Shown: piece after piece, positions 17,326 through 25,576 of the stretch
Layout: each line of letters starts with the position of its first letter
How positions within the stretch are numbered: position 1 is the first letter of the stretch
DNA from: Alphaproteobacteria bacterium
GTDB lineage: Bacteria > Pseudomonadota > Alphaproteobacteria > Rhodospirillales > Magnetospirillaceae
Direction: 5' to 3'
Length of the DNA: 34,373 nucleotides
Assembly: GCA_015232025.1 (NCBI GenBank)
Contig: JADGAL010000008.1
Span: 1 to 34,373, forward strand
Notes under the pieces: model-generated
The model's input: only the letters and a program-made list of their open reading frames with translations
The model's database searches: none
Told to the model about the DNA's origin: nothing
Program-made: the position numbers and the translations under genes

Positions 17326-18348
17326 TCATGGATTATTTTGTTGCGATATTTTTGCGCGAGATGCCCACCAAGAGGGTCTCGGCCTATCATAATCTTCGTC
17401 GCATCGAATCATGCCGTATTCATGAATCGCGTCATATACCATTTTAAGTTGACCTTTATCAATTCCAAGATCTTCTGCAAAACTGCTTCCCTTCAGGAGT
17501 TCTATTGCAGCGACGAATTTGTGATACGGCCGAGCACTTACCTCGCTTTCACCGGCCTTGAGTGCGCGGTAGGCCTCGACGGCAAGCTCATAGAGCCAAG
17601 GGGCAGAATCACGAAATGCGCTCGCCACCATAAGAAGAATGATTGGGTCGCCCCGGCCTTCATTAAGGTGACGCGCAAAATCCACCAACATTATCGGATG
17701 AACCCTGGGTCGCCTGGGACGTCGCGCAGAAGGGTCGTCCACGATATCACGGATACGCATCTCGATACCCCGGATGCCGGAGACTAGCTCTTCAAGAATC
17801 TCTCCATCGGGCCTACTATTCTTTGAAGGCTTGCCACTCTTCGGAATAGATGCAATTACATTTTCAAGTTGCACCCAAAGGGCTGCAAATAGCTTGTCGA
17901 GCTGAGGTTCTGGAATTGGAGATGATGCCGCCTTATTTAGGCTTATCACGAGATCTTTGATACCATCCTGCTCGGCCTTTTTTGCTTGAAATTGTGCAAT
18001 TGGGCCAGATATTTCTTTGAAATCTAGGTCCAACAAAAGCGGAATGACCCTCCCGTCTTGCATGGACTTCGCCAGGGCTCCAGATTCGAATAGAATCCAT
18101 GGGGAGGTGACGTTTTCTCGGGTCACACAAATTACACCAAAATTTGACGCTTCCAGTTCCTTGGCGATCTCAACACCCCATCGCTCACCAGCTTGGATGT
18201 CCGATTGAGACAGCCATGGGCTGACGTAATGAAGAACAAGCGGAAACCACTCGCGCAAAGCCTTTGCCAGTGCTTCGCTACGTGGACCACTCCAACTGAT
18301 GAATATTTTCACGGACCGCCTCACCGAAACAGTGTCAACGCGCATCAC
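17326..18348 (-). CDS. TIR-domain protein with C-terminal domain of unknown function
   Basis: VKIFISWSGPRSEALAKALREWFPLVL...SQSDIQAGERWGVEIAKELEASNFGVICVTRENVTSPWILFESGALAKS (TIR fold motifs; SPWILFE fits the catalytic-Glu helix). GTG at 18312 is an alternative start with a better-placed SD. Confidence 0.9.
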   Translation of the reverse strand: MMRVDTVSVRRSVKIFISWSGPRSEALAKALREWFPLVLHYVSPWLSQSDIQAGERWGVEIAKELEASNFGVICVTRENVTSPWILFESGALAKSMQDGRVIPLLLDLDFKEISGPIAQFQAKKAEQDGIKDLVISLNKAASSPIPEPQLDKLFAALWVQLENVIASIPKSGKPSKNSRPDGEILEELVSGIRGIEMRIRDIVDDPSARRPRRPRVHPIMLVDFARHLNEGRGDPIILLMVASAFRDSAPWLYELAVEAYRALKAGESEVSARPYHKFVAAIELLKGSSFAEDLGIDKGQLKMVYDAIHEYGMIRCDEDYDRPRPSWWASRAKISQQNNP

Positions 18349-18503
18349 AACAGCAGTCTACGCGTTCAACCTCACCAATCAATGCCTTTCTGATTGCTAA
18401 TTGGCGAAGTCGCCTCCGGCTTACGGGCACGGCGAGTATGCACCCCTCGACAGTCCTCGCGCCCCATGCGAGCATGCCGCGAGCACCGCTTCGCCTGGGG
18501 AAG

Positions 18504-18986
18504 ATGATGTCGCGCCTCCCGTTGTTCGCCCTTGCCCTGTTCGTCCTTGTTCCGGCCGATTCGGCGCGGGCGGCTTGGCAGTACAAGACCTCGACCGACC
18601 CGTTCACCGATATCCGCTCGCACGCCGCGACCTTGGTGGTGAAGGACGGCAAGAACAGCCACGCCCTGGTGGTGCGCTGCAACGCCGGGACGCTGGAGTC
18701 GGTGGTCGATCTGGGCAAGGCGTTGGGCAAGAAGCCGGTCGCGGTGCGTTGGCGCATCGACAAGGGCGATCCGGTGCAGGAGCAATGGGCGCCCTCGGCG
18801 GATGGCAAAAGCGTGTTGGCCCCCGACGCCGCCGCCTTCGCGCGGTTGATGGCGCGCGGCCAGACCCTGGCCTTCGAGGCGACCAGCAACCGCAACGTCA
18901 CCTATCTGGTGCGCGGCTCGCTGGCCGGCAGCGCCGAGGCGATTCGGCGGGTGTTCACGGCCTGCGGATTGCCCGCCACGGAATAG
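18504..18986 (+). CDS. Exported VasI/TagO-like protein
   Basis: Signal peptide MMSRLPLFALALFVLVPADSARA then AWQYKTSTDPFTDIRSHAATLVVKDGKNSHALVVRCNAGTLESVVDLGKAL...VRWRIDKG, resembling VasI/TagO (PF11319-like). Confidence 0.65.
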   Translation: MMSRLPLFALALFVLVPADSARAAWQYKTSTDPFTDIRSHAATLVVKDGKNSHALVVRCNAGTLESVVDLGKALGKKPVAVRWRIDKGDPVQEQWAPSADGKSVLAPDAAAFARLMARGQTLAFEATSNRNVTYLVRGSLAGSAEAIRRVFTACGLPATE

Positions 18987-19048
18987 GCGCCCCTTGGCTT
19001 TGGTGGTGGGCGGAACCATCTCCAGGCGGAGGTTGGGAGCGAATTGGC

Positions 19049-20509
19049 ATGTTCGGATTGACGCGCGCGCCCGAGATCGACCGGGCCGGTCTGGTGTGGT
19101 TCAACGTCGACGCCCCGCTGACGCTTGAAGATTTGCGCGGGCGGTTGGTGATCCTGGATTTCTGGACGTTCTGCTGCATCAACTGCATGCACGTCCTGCC
19201 CACCCTGCGGCGCATCGAGGAGGCGCATCCCGACGAGGTCGTGGTGATCGGCATCCACTCGCCCAAATTCCAGGCCGAGCGCGACGCCCGCAACGTCGCC
19301 CAGGCGATCGCGCGTTACGACATCCGCCACCCGGTCGCGCATGATCCGTGGATGGGCGTGTGGCAGGATTATGTGGTGCGCGCCTGGCCGACGCTGGTGT
19401 TCGTCTCGCCGGACGGCCATGTGATCGGCCAGATGGCGGGCGAGCCCAATCCCGATCTGCTGATCAAGGGCGTCGACGAGATGCTGGCCGAGTTCCGCGA
19501 CCGCGGCGAGATGTCGCCGCGCCCGCTGGCCCTGTCGCCACCCGCCCCGACCGGCGGCCGGCTGCGCTTTCCCGGCAAGATCAAGCCGGCCCCCGGCGCG
19601 GCGCGGACTTGGGCGGTGGCGGACGCCGGACATCATCAGATCGCGCTGTTCGACGATGGCGGGGCCGAACTGGCGCGCTGGGGTTCGGGGGTCGAGGGTT
19701 TCATCGACGGCCCGGCCGGCGTGGCGCGCTTCCGCGGGCCGCAAGGGCTGGTCTGCGACGAATTGGCGATCTATGTGGCCGACACCGGCAACCACGCCAT
19801 CCGCCGCATCGACCGGGCGAGCGGCGCGGTGACCACGCTGGCCGGCACCGGCTCGCGCGGCGCGCCCCTGACGCGGCGCCAGCGGGCGGTGGGCGCGGCG
19901 TTGGCCTCGCCCTGGGATCTCGAATTGCTCGACCGGCGCCTGTTCTTCGCCAATGCCGGGACGCACCAGATCGGCGAGATCGATCTGGAGGGAGGCGAGA
20001 TGACGCCGCTGGCCGGCACCGGGGGCGAGAACATCGTCGATGGCCAGGCCGGGCGCGCCCTGCTCGCCCAGCCCTCGGGCCTGGCGTTGGATGTCGCGCG
20101 GCGCGTGCTGTACGTCGCCGACAGCGAGACCTCGGCGATTCGGCGCGTCACGTTGGACTCCGACGCGCGGGTCGACACGCTGGTCGGCACCGGCCTGTTC
20201 GATTTCGGCCTGCGCGACGGGCCGTTGGCCGAGGCCCAGCTTCAGCATCCACTGGGCGTGGCGCTGGACGGCCGGCGGCTGTGGGTGGCCGACAGCTACA
20301 ACGGCGCGATCCGCTTGATCGACCTGGACAACGGCACGATGCGCGGTCTGGACGCCATCGCCTGCGCCGATCCGGTCGGCGTCCCGGAGGCCGAGCCGGC
20401 CGGCGTGTGGGCCGAGGGCGACCGGCTGCTGCTCGCCGACACCAACAACCACCGCATCCTCGAATACCGCCTGGACGAGGGGACGCGGCGAACCTGGGTC
20501 GCGAGTTGA
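19049..20509 (+). CDS. Thioredoxin-like + NHL-repeat (NHLRC2-like) protein
   Basis: GRLVILDFWTFCCINCMHVLPTLRRIEEAHPDEVVVIGIHSPKF then repeated NHL-type YVADTGNHAIRRID..., LYVADSETSAIRRV..., LWVADSYNGAIRLID, LLADTNNHRILEY. Confidence 0.93.
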   Translation: MFGLTRAPEIDRAGLVWFNVDAPLTLEDLRGRLVILDFWTFCCINCMHVLPTLRRIEEAHPDEVVVIGIHSPKFQAERDARNVAQAIARYDIRHPVAHDPWMGVWQDYVVRAWPTLVFVSPDGHVIGQMAGEPNPDLLIKGVDEMLAEFRDRGEMSPRPLALSPPAPTGGRLRFPGKIKPAPGAARTWAVADAGHHQIALFDDGGAELARWGSGVEGFIDGPAGVARFRGPQGLVCDELAIYVADTGNHAIRRIDRASGAVTTLAGTGSRGAPLTRRQRAVGAALASPWDLELLDRRLFFANAGTHQIGEIDLEGGEMTPLAGTGGENIVDGQAGRALLAQPSGLALDVARRVLYVADSETSAIRRVTLDSDARVDTLVGTGLFDFGLRDGPLAEAQLQHPLGVALDGRRLWVADSYNGAIRLIDLDNGTMRGLDAIACADPVGVPEAEPAGVWAEGDRLLLADTNNHRILEYRLDEGTRRTWVAS

Positions 20510-20530
20510 CATCGGCTCGCGCATTGGCGA

Positions 20531-20566
20531 ACCTCGCGATGACAGAAGTCATCTCGGGGGTTTTTT
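20531..20566 (+). terminator. Rho-independent terminator (or attenuator) between the NHL gene and a small ORF
   Basis: ACCTCGCGATGAC-AGAA-GTCATCTCGGGGG followed by TTTTTT; ends 4 nt before ATG 20571. Confidence 0.7.
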
Positions 20567-20570
20567 CATC

Positions 20571-20879
20571 ATGGCCGGCAAGAGCAGATCGGACATCATT
20601 CGCGACATCGAGGATTTCATGGCGCGCTCGGGAGGCGGCGGGGCGGAATGGTTCGTCAGCGTCACCGACAATCCCAAGCGGAAACTGTTCACCGATCACA
20701 AAGTGCGCTCGGAAGGTGACGGCTGGATTTCGCGACGCGCCCTTGACGATTTGCAAGCCCAGCAGGTCGAGGAGTATTTCCGCACGGTCCGCAAGACCGT
20801 CGCGGCCCCGAAGATTACCGGCGGCATGGACGCCGTCTATGTCTACGCCTACCGCAGAAAGGCGCATACCAAGCCCTGA
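20571..20879 (+). CDS. hypothetical protein
   Basis: MAGKSRSDIIRDIEDFMARSGGGGAEWFVSVTDNPKRKLFTDHKVRSEGDGWISRRALDDLQAQQVEEYFRTVRKT...; coherent amphipathic composition. Confidence 0.7.
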   Translation: MAGKSRSDIIRDIEDFMARSGGGGAEWFVSVTDNPKRKLFTDHKVRSEGDGWISRRALDDLQAQQVEEYFRTVRKTVAAPKITGGMDAVYVYAYRRKAHTKP

Positions 20880-21018
20880 GCGCGCGGCACCTTTTCACCT
20901 TGTGGTTACGGCGAATTCATTTGATCGCGCCGGCCGAACCGACGACCATCGGGGCGTCGAATCGGGCGCGGTGAAATAAGCGCCGATACCACACGGAGCG
21001 CACGGGGGAGGGCCCAGG

Positions 21019-22233
21019 ATGGACTACGAAAACTACTTCGCGGAACAGATCGCCGCGTTGAAGGCCGAAGGGGCGTACCGCGTGTTCGCCGACCTCGAGC
21101 GCAAGGCGGGCCGTTTTCCGCTGGCCGCCAATCATCGCGATGGCGCGGTCCACGAGGTCACCGTCTGGTGCTCGAACGACTATCTCGGCATGGGCCAGCA
21201 GCCCGACGTCCTCGAGGCGATGGAGGGCGCGATCCGCAAAAGCGGCGCCGGCGCCGGCGGCACCCGCAACATCTCGGGCACCAATCACTTCCACGTGCTG
21301 CTTGAGGCCGAATTGGCCTCGTGGCACGAGAAGGACGCGGCGCTGTTGTTCAATTCGGGCTATTCGGCCAATGTGACGACGCTGTCGACGCTGGGCTCGC
21401 GGATGCCCGGCTGCATCATCTTCTCGGACTCGCACAACCACAATTCGATGATCGAGGGCATCCGCCACAGCCGGGCGCCCCGCCACGTCTTCCGCCACAA
21501 CGACGTCGCCCATCTCGAGGAACTGCTGGCCGCCGCCCCCAAGGACGCGCCCAAGCTGGTGGCCTTCGAATCGGTCTATTCGATGGACGGCGACATCGCC
21601 CCGATCGGCCGCATCTGCGACGTGGCCGAGAAATACGGCGCGATGACCTTCATCGACGAGGTCCACGCGGTCGGCATGTACGGCCAACGCGGCTCGGGCG
21701 TCGCCGAGCGCGACGGCGAGGCGCACCGCATCACCATCATCCAGGGGACCATGGCCAAGGCGATCGGCGTGATCGGCGGCTATATCGCGGGCTCGGCGGC
21801 GGTGGTCGACTTCATTCGCAGCTTCGGCCAGGGCTTCATCTTCTCGTCCTCGCTGCCGCCCAGCATCGCCGCCGGCGCGCTGGCCTCGGTGCGCCACCTG
21901 CGCGCCCATGACGAACTGCGCCAGCGTCATCAAGAGCGCGCCGCCACCCTGAAGAAGCGCCTGACCCAGTTGGGCATTCCGGTGATGCCATCGGTCAGCC
22001 ACATCGTTCCGGTGATGGTGGGCGACGCCAAGCTGTGCAAGCAGGCCTCGGACGACCTGCTGCGGCGCCACAACATCTATGTGCAGCCGATCAACTACCC
22101 CACCGTGCCGCGCGGCACCGAGCGCCTGCGCATCACGCCGACGCCGCTGCACGACGACGCGATGATGGACCGCCTGGTCGGCGCCCTGATCGACGTCTGG
22201 GGCAGCCTGGGAATCAAGAAGGTCGCCGCCTGA
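21019..22233 (+). CDS. hemA: 5-aminolevulinate synthase
   Basis: [39 protein letters not shown]...[20 protein letters not shown]...[39 protein letters not shown]...[23 protein letters not shown]. Confidence 0.98.
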   Translation: MDYENYFAEQIAALKAEGAYRVFADLERKAGRFPLAANHRDGAVHEVTVWCSNDYLGMGQQPDVLEAMEGAIRKSGAGAGGTRNISGTNHFHVLLEAELASWHEKDAALLFNSGYSANVTTLSTLGSRMPGCIIFSDSHNHNSMIEGIRHSRAPRHVFRHNDVAHLEELLAAAPKDAPKLVAFESVYSMDGDIAPIGRICDVAEKYGAMTFIDEVHAVGMYGQRGSGVAERDGEAHRITIIQGTMAKAIGVIGGYIAGSAAVVDFIRSFGQGFIFSSSLPPSIAAGALASVRHLRAHDELRQRHQERAATLKKRLTQLGIPVMPSVSHIVPVMVGDAKLCKQASDDLLRRHNIYVQPINYPTVPRGTERLRITPTPLHDDAMMDRLVGALIDVWGSLGIKKVAA

Positions 22234-22245
22234 CGGGAACCATCC

Positions 22246-22276
22246 TCATGGCGGGGTGTTCCAAGCCCCGCCATGA
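22246..22276 (+). promoter_or_regulatory. 11-bp perfect inverted repeat enclosing the start codon of the nucleotidyltransferase gene
   Basis: TCATGGCGGGG-TGTTCCAAG-CCCCGCCATGA; ATG 22273-22275 lies in the 3' arm; 12 bp after the hemA stop. Confidence 0.6.
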
Positions 22277-23034
22277 ACGATCTCACGCGCGCCACCCAGC
22301 CCCACCCTTCCGCCTCGGACGACTTCTACGCCGAGGCGTTGCGTCAGTTGGCGCGGTCGCAAATCCCCTTTCTACTGGGCGGCACCTTCGCGGTCAGCAT
22401 GCTGACCGGCCTGTCCCGCGCCACCAAGGATTTGGACGTGTTCTGCCGGGCGGGCGACTTTCCCCGCATCCTTGAGCACTTCGCTTCGCAGGGCTACGAC
22501 ACCGCCGTCGAGGACGAGCGCTGGATCGGCAAGGTCGCCCAAGGCGACGCGGTGTTCGACGTGATCTTCAATTCCACCTGCGCCGTCACGCCCGTCACCG
22601 AGTCGTGGTTCGTCGAGGAATGGCCGGCCGAGGTGTTCGGCCATCGGGTGCGGATCACCCCACCCACCGAGATGATCTGGTCGAAGGTGTTCGTGCAGGA
22701 TCGCGGGCGCTATGACGGCGCCGACATCGCGCATGTCCTGCTGAAGCGCCACGACGCGATCGACTGGCGCCGTCTGCTGGCCTATATGGACCAGTACTGG
22801 GAAGTTCTGCTGATCCATCTGCTCAACTTCCGCTTTGTCTATCCCAGCGAGCGCGACGCCGTCCCGGCCTGGCTGATGGACGAATTGGCCGGCCGCCTGG
22901 CCCGGCGCTCGGGCCTGCCCCCGCCGCGCACCCGGGTGTGCCGGGGACGGATGTTCTCGCGCGCCGATTACCGGATCGACATCGCCGAATGGGGCTTCGC
23001 CGACGTGGTCGGAGAGAGCGGCGCGTCGTCATGA
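22273..23034 (+). CDS. Nucleotidyltransferase-fold protein
   Basis: IPFLLGGTFAVSMLTGLSRATKDLDVFCRAGDFPRILEHFASQGYDT...VFDVIFNS: GG..A....G..R.TKDLD motif of MNT/AbiEii-like nucleotidyltransferases. Confidence 0.82.
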   Translation: MNDLTRATQPHPSASDDFYAEALRQLARSQIPFLLGGTFAVSMLTGLSRATKDLDVFCRAGDFPRILEHFASQGYDTAVEDERWIGKVAQGDAVFDVIFNSTCAVTPVTESWFVEEWPAEVFGHRVRITPPTEMIWSKVFVQDRGRYDGADIAHVLLKRHDAIDWRRLLAYMDQYWEVLLIHLLNFRFVYPSERDAVPAWLMDELAGRLARRSGLPPPRTRVCRGRMFSRADYRIDIAEWGFADVVGESGASS

Positions 23035-23744
23035 CCCTGCGCGTCGCCGCGATCGGCGATCTGCATGTCGGCGAAGGGCATCGCCACCCCTATCGCGAGC
23101 TGTTCGCCGAAATCTCGCATGCCGCCGACGTGCTGGCGCTGTGCGGCGATCTCACCAATCTGGGAACCCTGCGCGAGGCGGAAATCCTGGCCGAGGATTT
23201 GCGCAGTTGCTCGATCCCGGTGCTCGGCGTGCTGGGCAATCACGACCACGAGAGCGGCCGCGGCGGCGAGGTCATGGAGATGCTGGAACAGGGCGGGATG
23301 CTGCCGCTCGAGGCCCGCACCCAGGTGATCGACGGGGTTGGCTTCGCCGGCGTGAAGGGCTTCGGGGGCGGCTTCGAGGGGCGCATGCTCGGCGCCTTCG
23401 GCGAACCGGCCATCAAGTCCTTCGTCGGCGAGGCGATCGGCGAGGCGATGCGCCTGGAAAACGCCCTGCGCGCCCTGGCCGAGGAGGCCGAGCGCCTGGT
23501 CGTGGTGCTCCACTACGCCCCAATCCCCGCGACCGTCGAGGGCGAGGCGCGCGAGATCTATCCCTTCCTGGGCTCGTCGCGACTGGCCGAGACCATCGAC
23601 CGCTTCCCGGTCGCCGCCGTCTTCCACGGCCACGCCCATCACGGCGTCCATCGCGGCCAAACCCCGCGCGGCGTGCCGGTCTACAACTGCGCCCAGACGG
23701 TGATCAAGGACGACGACCGCCGCTGGGCGCTGGTCGAGGTGTAA
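23031..23744 (+). CDS. Calcineurin-like metallophosphoesterase
   Basis: VAAIGDLHVGEG, VLALCGDLTNLG, VLGVLGNHDHE, VVVLHYAP, AVFHGHAHHG. ATGA overlap with the upstream gene. Confidence 0.95.
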   Translation: MTLRVAAIGDLHVGEGHRHPYRELFAEISHAADVLALCGDLTNLGTLREAEILAEDLRSCSIPVLGVLGNHDHESGRGGEVMEMLEQGGMLPLEARTQVIDGVGFAGVKGFGGGFEGRMLGAFGEPAIKSFVGEAIGEAMRLENALRALAEEAERLVVVLHYAPIPATVEGEAREIYPFLGSSRLAETIDRFPVAAVFHGHAHHGVHRGQTPRGVPVYNCAQTVIKDDDRRWALVEV

Positions 23745-23753
23745 GGCGCTCCC

Positions 23754-25076
23754 TCAACTCGCCTTCTCGAGCGATTGGCGCTCGGCGATCACCCGGTCGC
23801 GGCCGGTTTGCTTGGCTTCGTAAAGGCACTTGTCGGCCATGCTGATCGAGCGCGTCAGGCCGCGGTCGGGGTCCAGCACGGCGACTCCCAGGCTGACGGT
23901 GAAGCGGACCGGGCCGCCCTCGGCGGGGATGAGCAGGGCGCGCACCCGCTCGTGCAGACGCTGGGCCAAGCGGAGCGCCGCTTCGGGGCCGGTGTTGGGC
24001 AGCAGGATGGCGAATTCCTCGCCGCCCACCCGGCCGGTGACGTCGGCCTCGCGCAGGGACTGGCGGCACAGTTCGACCAGCGCCACCAGGGCGGTGTCGC
24101 CGACCCCATGGCCCCAATTGTCGTTGATCTTCTTGAAATGGTCGATGTCGAGCATGATCACCGAGGCCTCGCCGCCATAGCGGCGCAGGCGGGCCACCTC
24201 GGTCTCGGCCAGTTCGAGGAAGCGGCGGCGGTTGCAGGCGCCGGTCAGCGAGTCGGTAGTGGCCAGCCGGACCAGCTCCCGCTCGGTGCGCTTGCGCTCG
24301 GTGACGTCGCGGACCACGGCGGTGACCTCGACATTGCCGCCGGGTCCACGGAAGCGCGATAGGCTGACCTCGGCGGGGAATTCGTCGCCGGTGCGCCGCA
24401 GCCCGACGATTTCGGGGCGCCCCTCCAGCGACCGTTGGTCGGCCTCGCCGTCCAGGAATTGACCGAACAGGCGCGCATGGTCTTCGCGCGTGCGCTCGGG
24501 CAGCAGCATGTCGAACGGCCGGTTGCGAACCTCGTCCGCCGTCCAGCCGAACATCCGCTCGGCGGCCGGGTTGAACAGGGTGATGCGCCGTCGCTCGTCG
24601 ACCACCACGAAGGCGTCATAGGCCAGCGTGATGATCGCGTTGAGCCGCGACTCCGAGGCGCGCACCCGCATCTCGAGCTGCTTGCGCAGAATGGCGTGAC
24701 GGGCGGCGCGGTGCAGCAGGTCGCCCTCGATCAGCCCGGAGCCCTTGACCAGGAATTCCTGCATCCCGGACTCGACCGCCGAGGCGGCGAATTCGGGATC
24801 GTCGAGCCCGGTCAGCACGATCACCGGCAAGGCCGGGGCGGCGTTCTGCACCGAATTGATGGTGGCGAAGCCGCTGGAATCCGGCAGGGACAGGTCGAGA
24901 AAGACCACGTCGCAGTGATTGGCGGCCAGCCACGCCAGGCAGTCGCGCATGGTCTCGACATGGGCGAGGTCGAAGCGGGCGCCGCCGCTCCCCGTGGGGG
25001 GAATGCTCAAGGCCCGGCGGATCAGGTGCGCGTCCCCCGGATTGTCTTCGACCAGGAGCGCTTTGATCCTGTCCAT
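23754..25076 (-). CDS. Response regulator-PAS-GGDEF diguanylate cyclase
   Basis: MDRIKALLVEDNPGDAHLIRRAL...DVVFLDLSLPDSSGFATI, PAS (AYDAFVVVDERRRITLFNPAAERMFGWTADEV), ATTDSLTGACNRRRFLELAE...TGRVGGEEFAILLPNT. Confidence 0.95.
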   Translation of the reverse strand: MDRIKALLVEDNPGDAHLIRRALSIPPTGSGGARFDLAHVETMRDCLAWLAANHCDVVFLDLSLPDSSGFATINSVQNAAPALPVIVLTGLDDPEFAASAVESGMQEFLVKGSGLIEGDLLHRAARHAILRKQLEMRVRASESRLNAIITLAYDAFVVVDERRRITLFNPAAERMFGWTADEVRNRPFDMLLPERTREDHARLFGQFLDGEADQRSLEGRPEIVGLRRTGDEFPAEVSLSRFRGPGGNVEVTAVVRDVTERKRTERELVRLATTDSLTGACNRRRFLELAETEVARLRRYGGEASVIMLDIDHFKKINDNWGHGVGDTALVALVELCRQSLREADVTGRVGGEEFAILLPNTGPEAALRLAQRLHERVRALLIPAEGGPVRFTVSLGVAVLDPDRGLTRSISMADKCLYEAKQTGRDRVIAERQSLEKAS

Positions 25077-25147
25077 TCGTGCCTCCGCTCGTGGCGATCT
25101 TATGCAGCGCGAGCCTCGCGCGCAATGGGGTCGGTTCGTCTGGGGCG

Positions 25148-25576
25148 TCAGCGCGCGTCGGGCGGAACCGTTCCCAGCCAGTGATCGGCGATCGAGCGCA
25201 TCAACTCGGTGAACTCGTCGAGATCCATCGGCTTCACGACGAACCCATTGGCCCCCAAGGCGTAGCAGGCGCCAACGTCCCGGTTGTGTTCCGACGTGGT
25301 CAGAACCACCACGGGAAGCCCCGCGATGGACGGATCGTGGCGGATTTCCGCCAATGCCTCGCGCCCGTCCATCAGCGGCATGTTGAGGTCGAGCAGCACG
25401 AGATCGGGCCTGGGCGCATCGGCCCACCGGCCTTCGCGGCGCAGGAAGGCCAGGCACTCGCCCCCGTCGCGGACATGATGCAGGCGCACCGGCCGGCCGG
25501 CCAGCCGCAACGCGCGGCTGATCAGGCCGACATCGGCGGGGTCGTCCTCGACCAGGAGGATGTCGCGTTCGGTCAG
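25148..25576 (-). CDS. Single-domain response regulator (Rcp1-like) translationally coupled to the upstream kinase
   Basis: Full receiver (CTG)TERDILLVEDDPADVGLISRALRLAGRPVRLHHVRDGGECLAFLRREGRWADAPRPDLVLLDLNMPLMDGREALAEIR...VVVLTTSEHNRDVGACYALGANGFVVKPMDLDEF. ORF track starts at an internal TTG (25510) and loses the acidic VEDD. Confidence 0.9.
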   Translation of the reverse strand: MTERDILLVEDDPADVGLISRALRLAGRPVRLHHVRDGGECLAFLRREGRWADAPRPDLVLLDLNMPLMDGREALAEIRHDPSIAGLPVVVLTTSEHNRDVGACYALGANGFVVKPMDLDEFTELMRSIADHWLGTVPPDAR

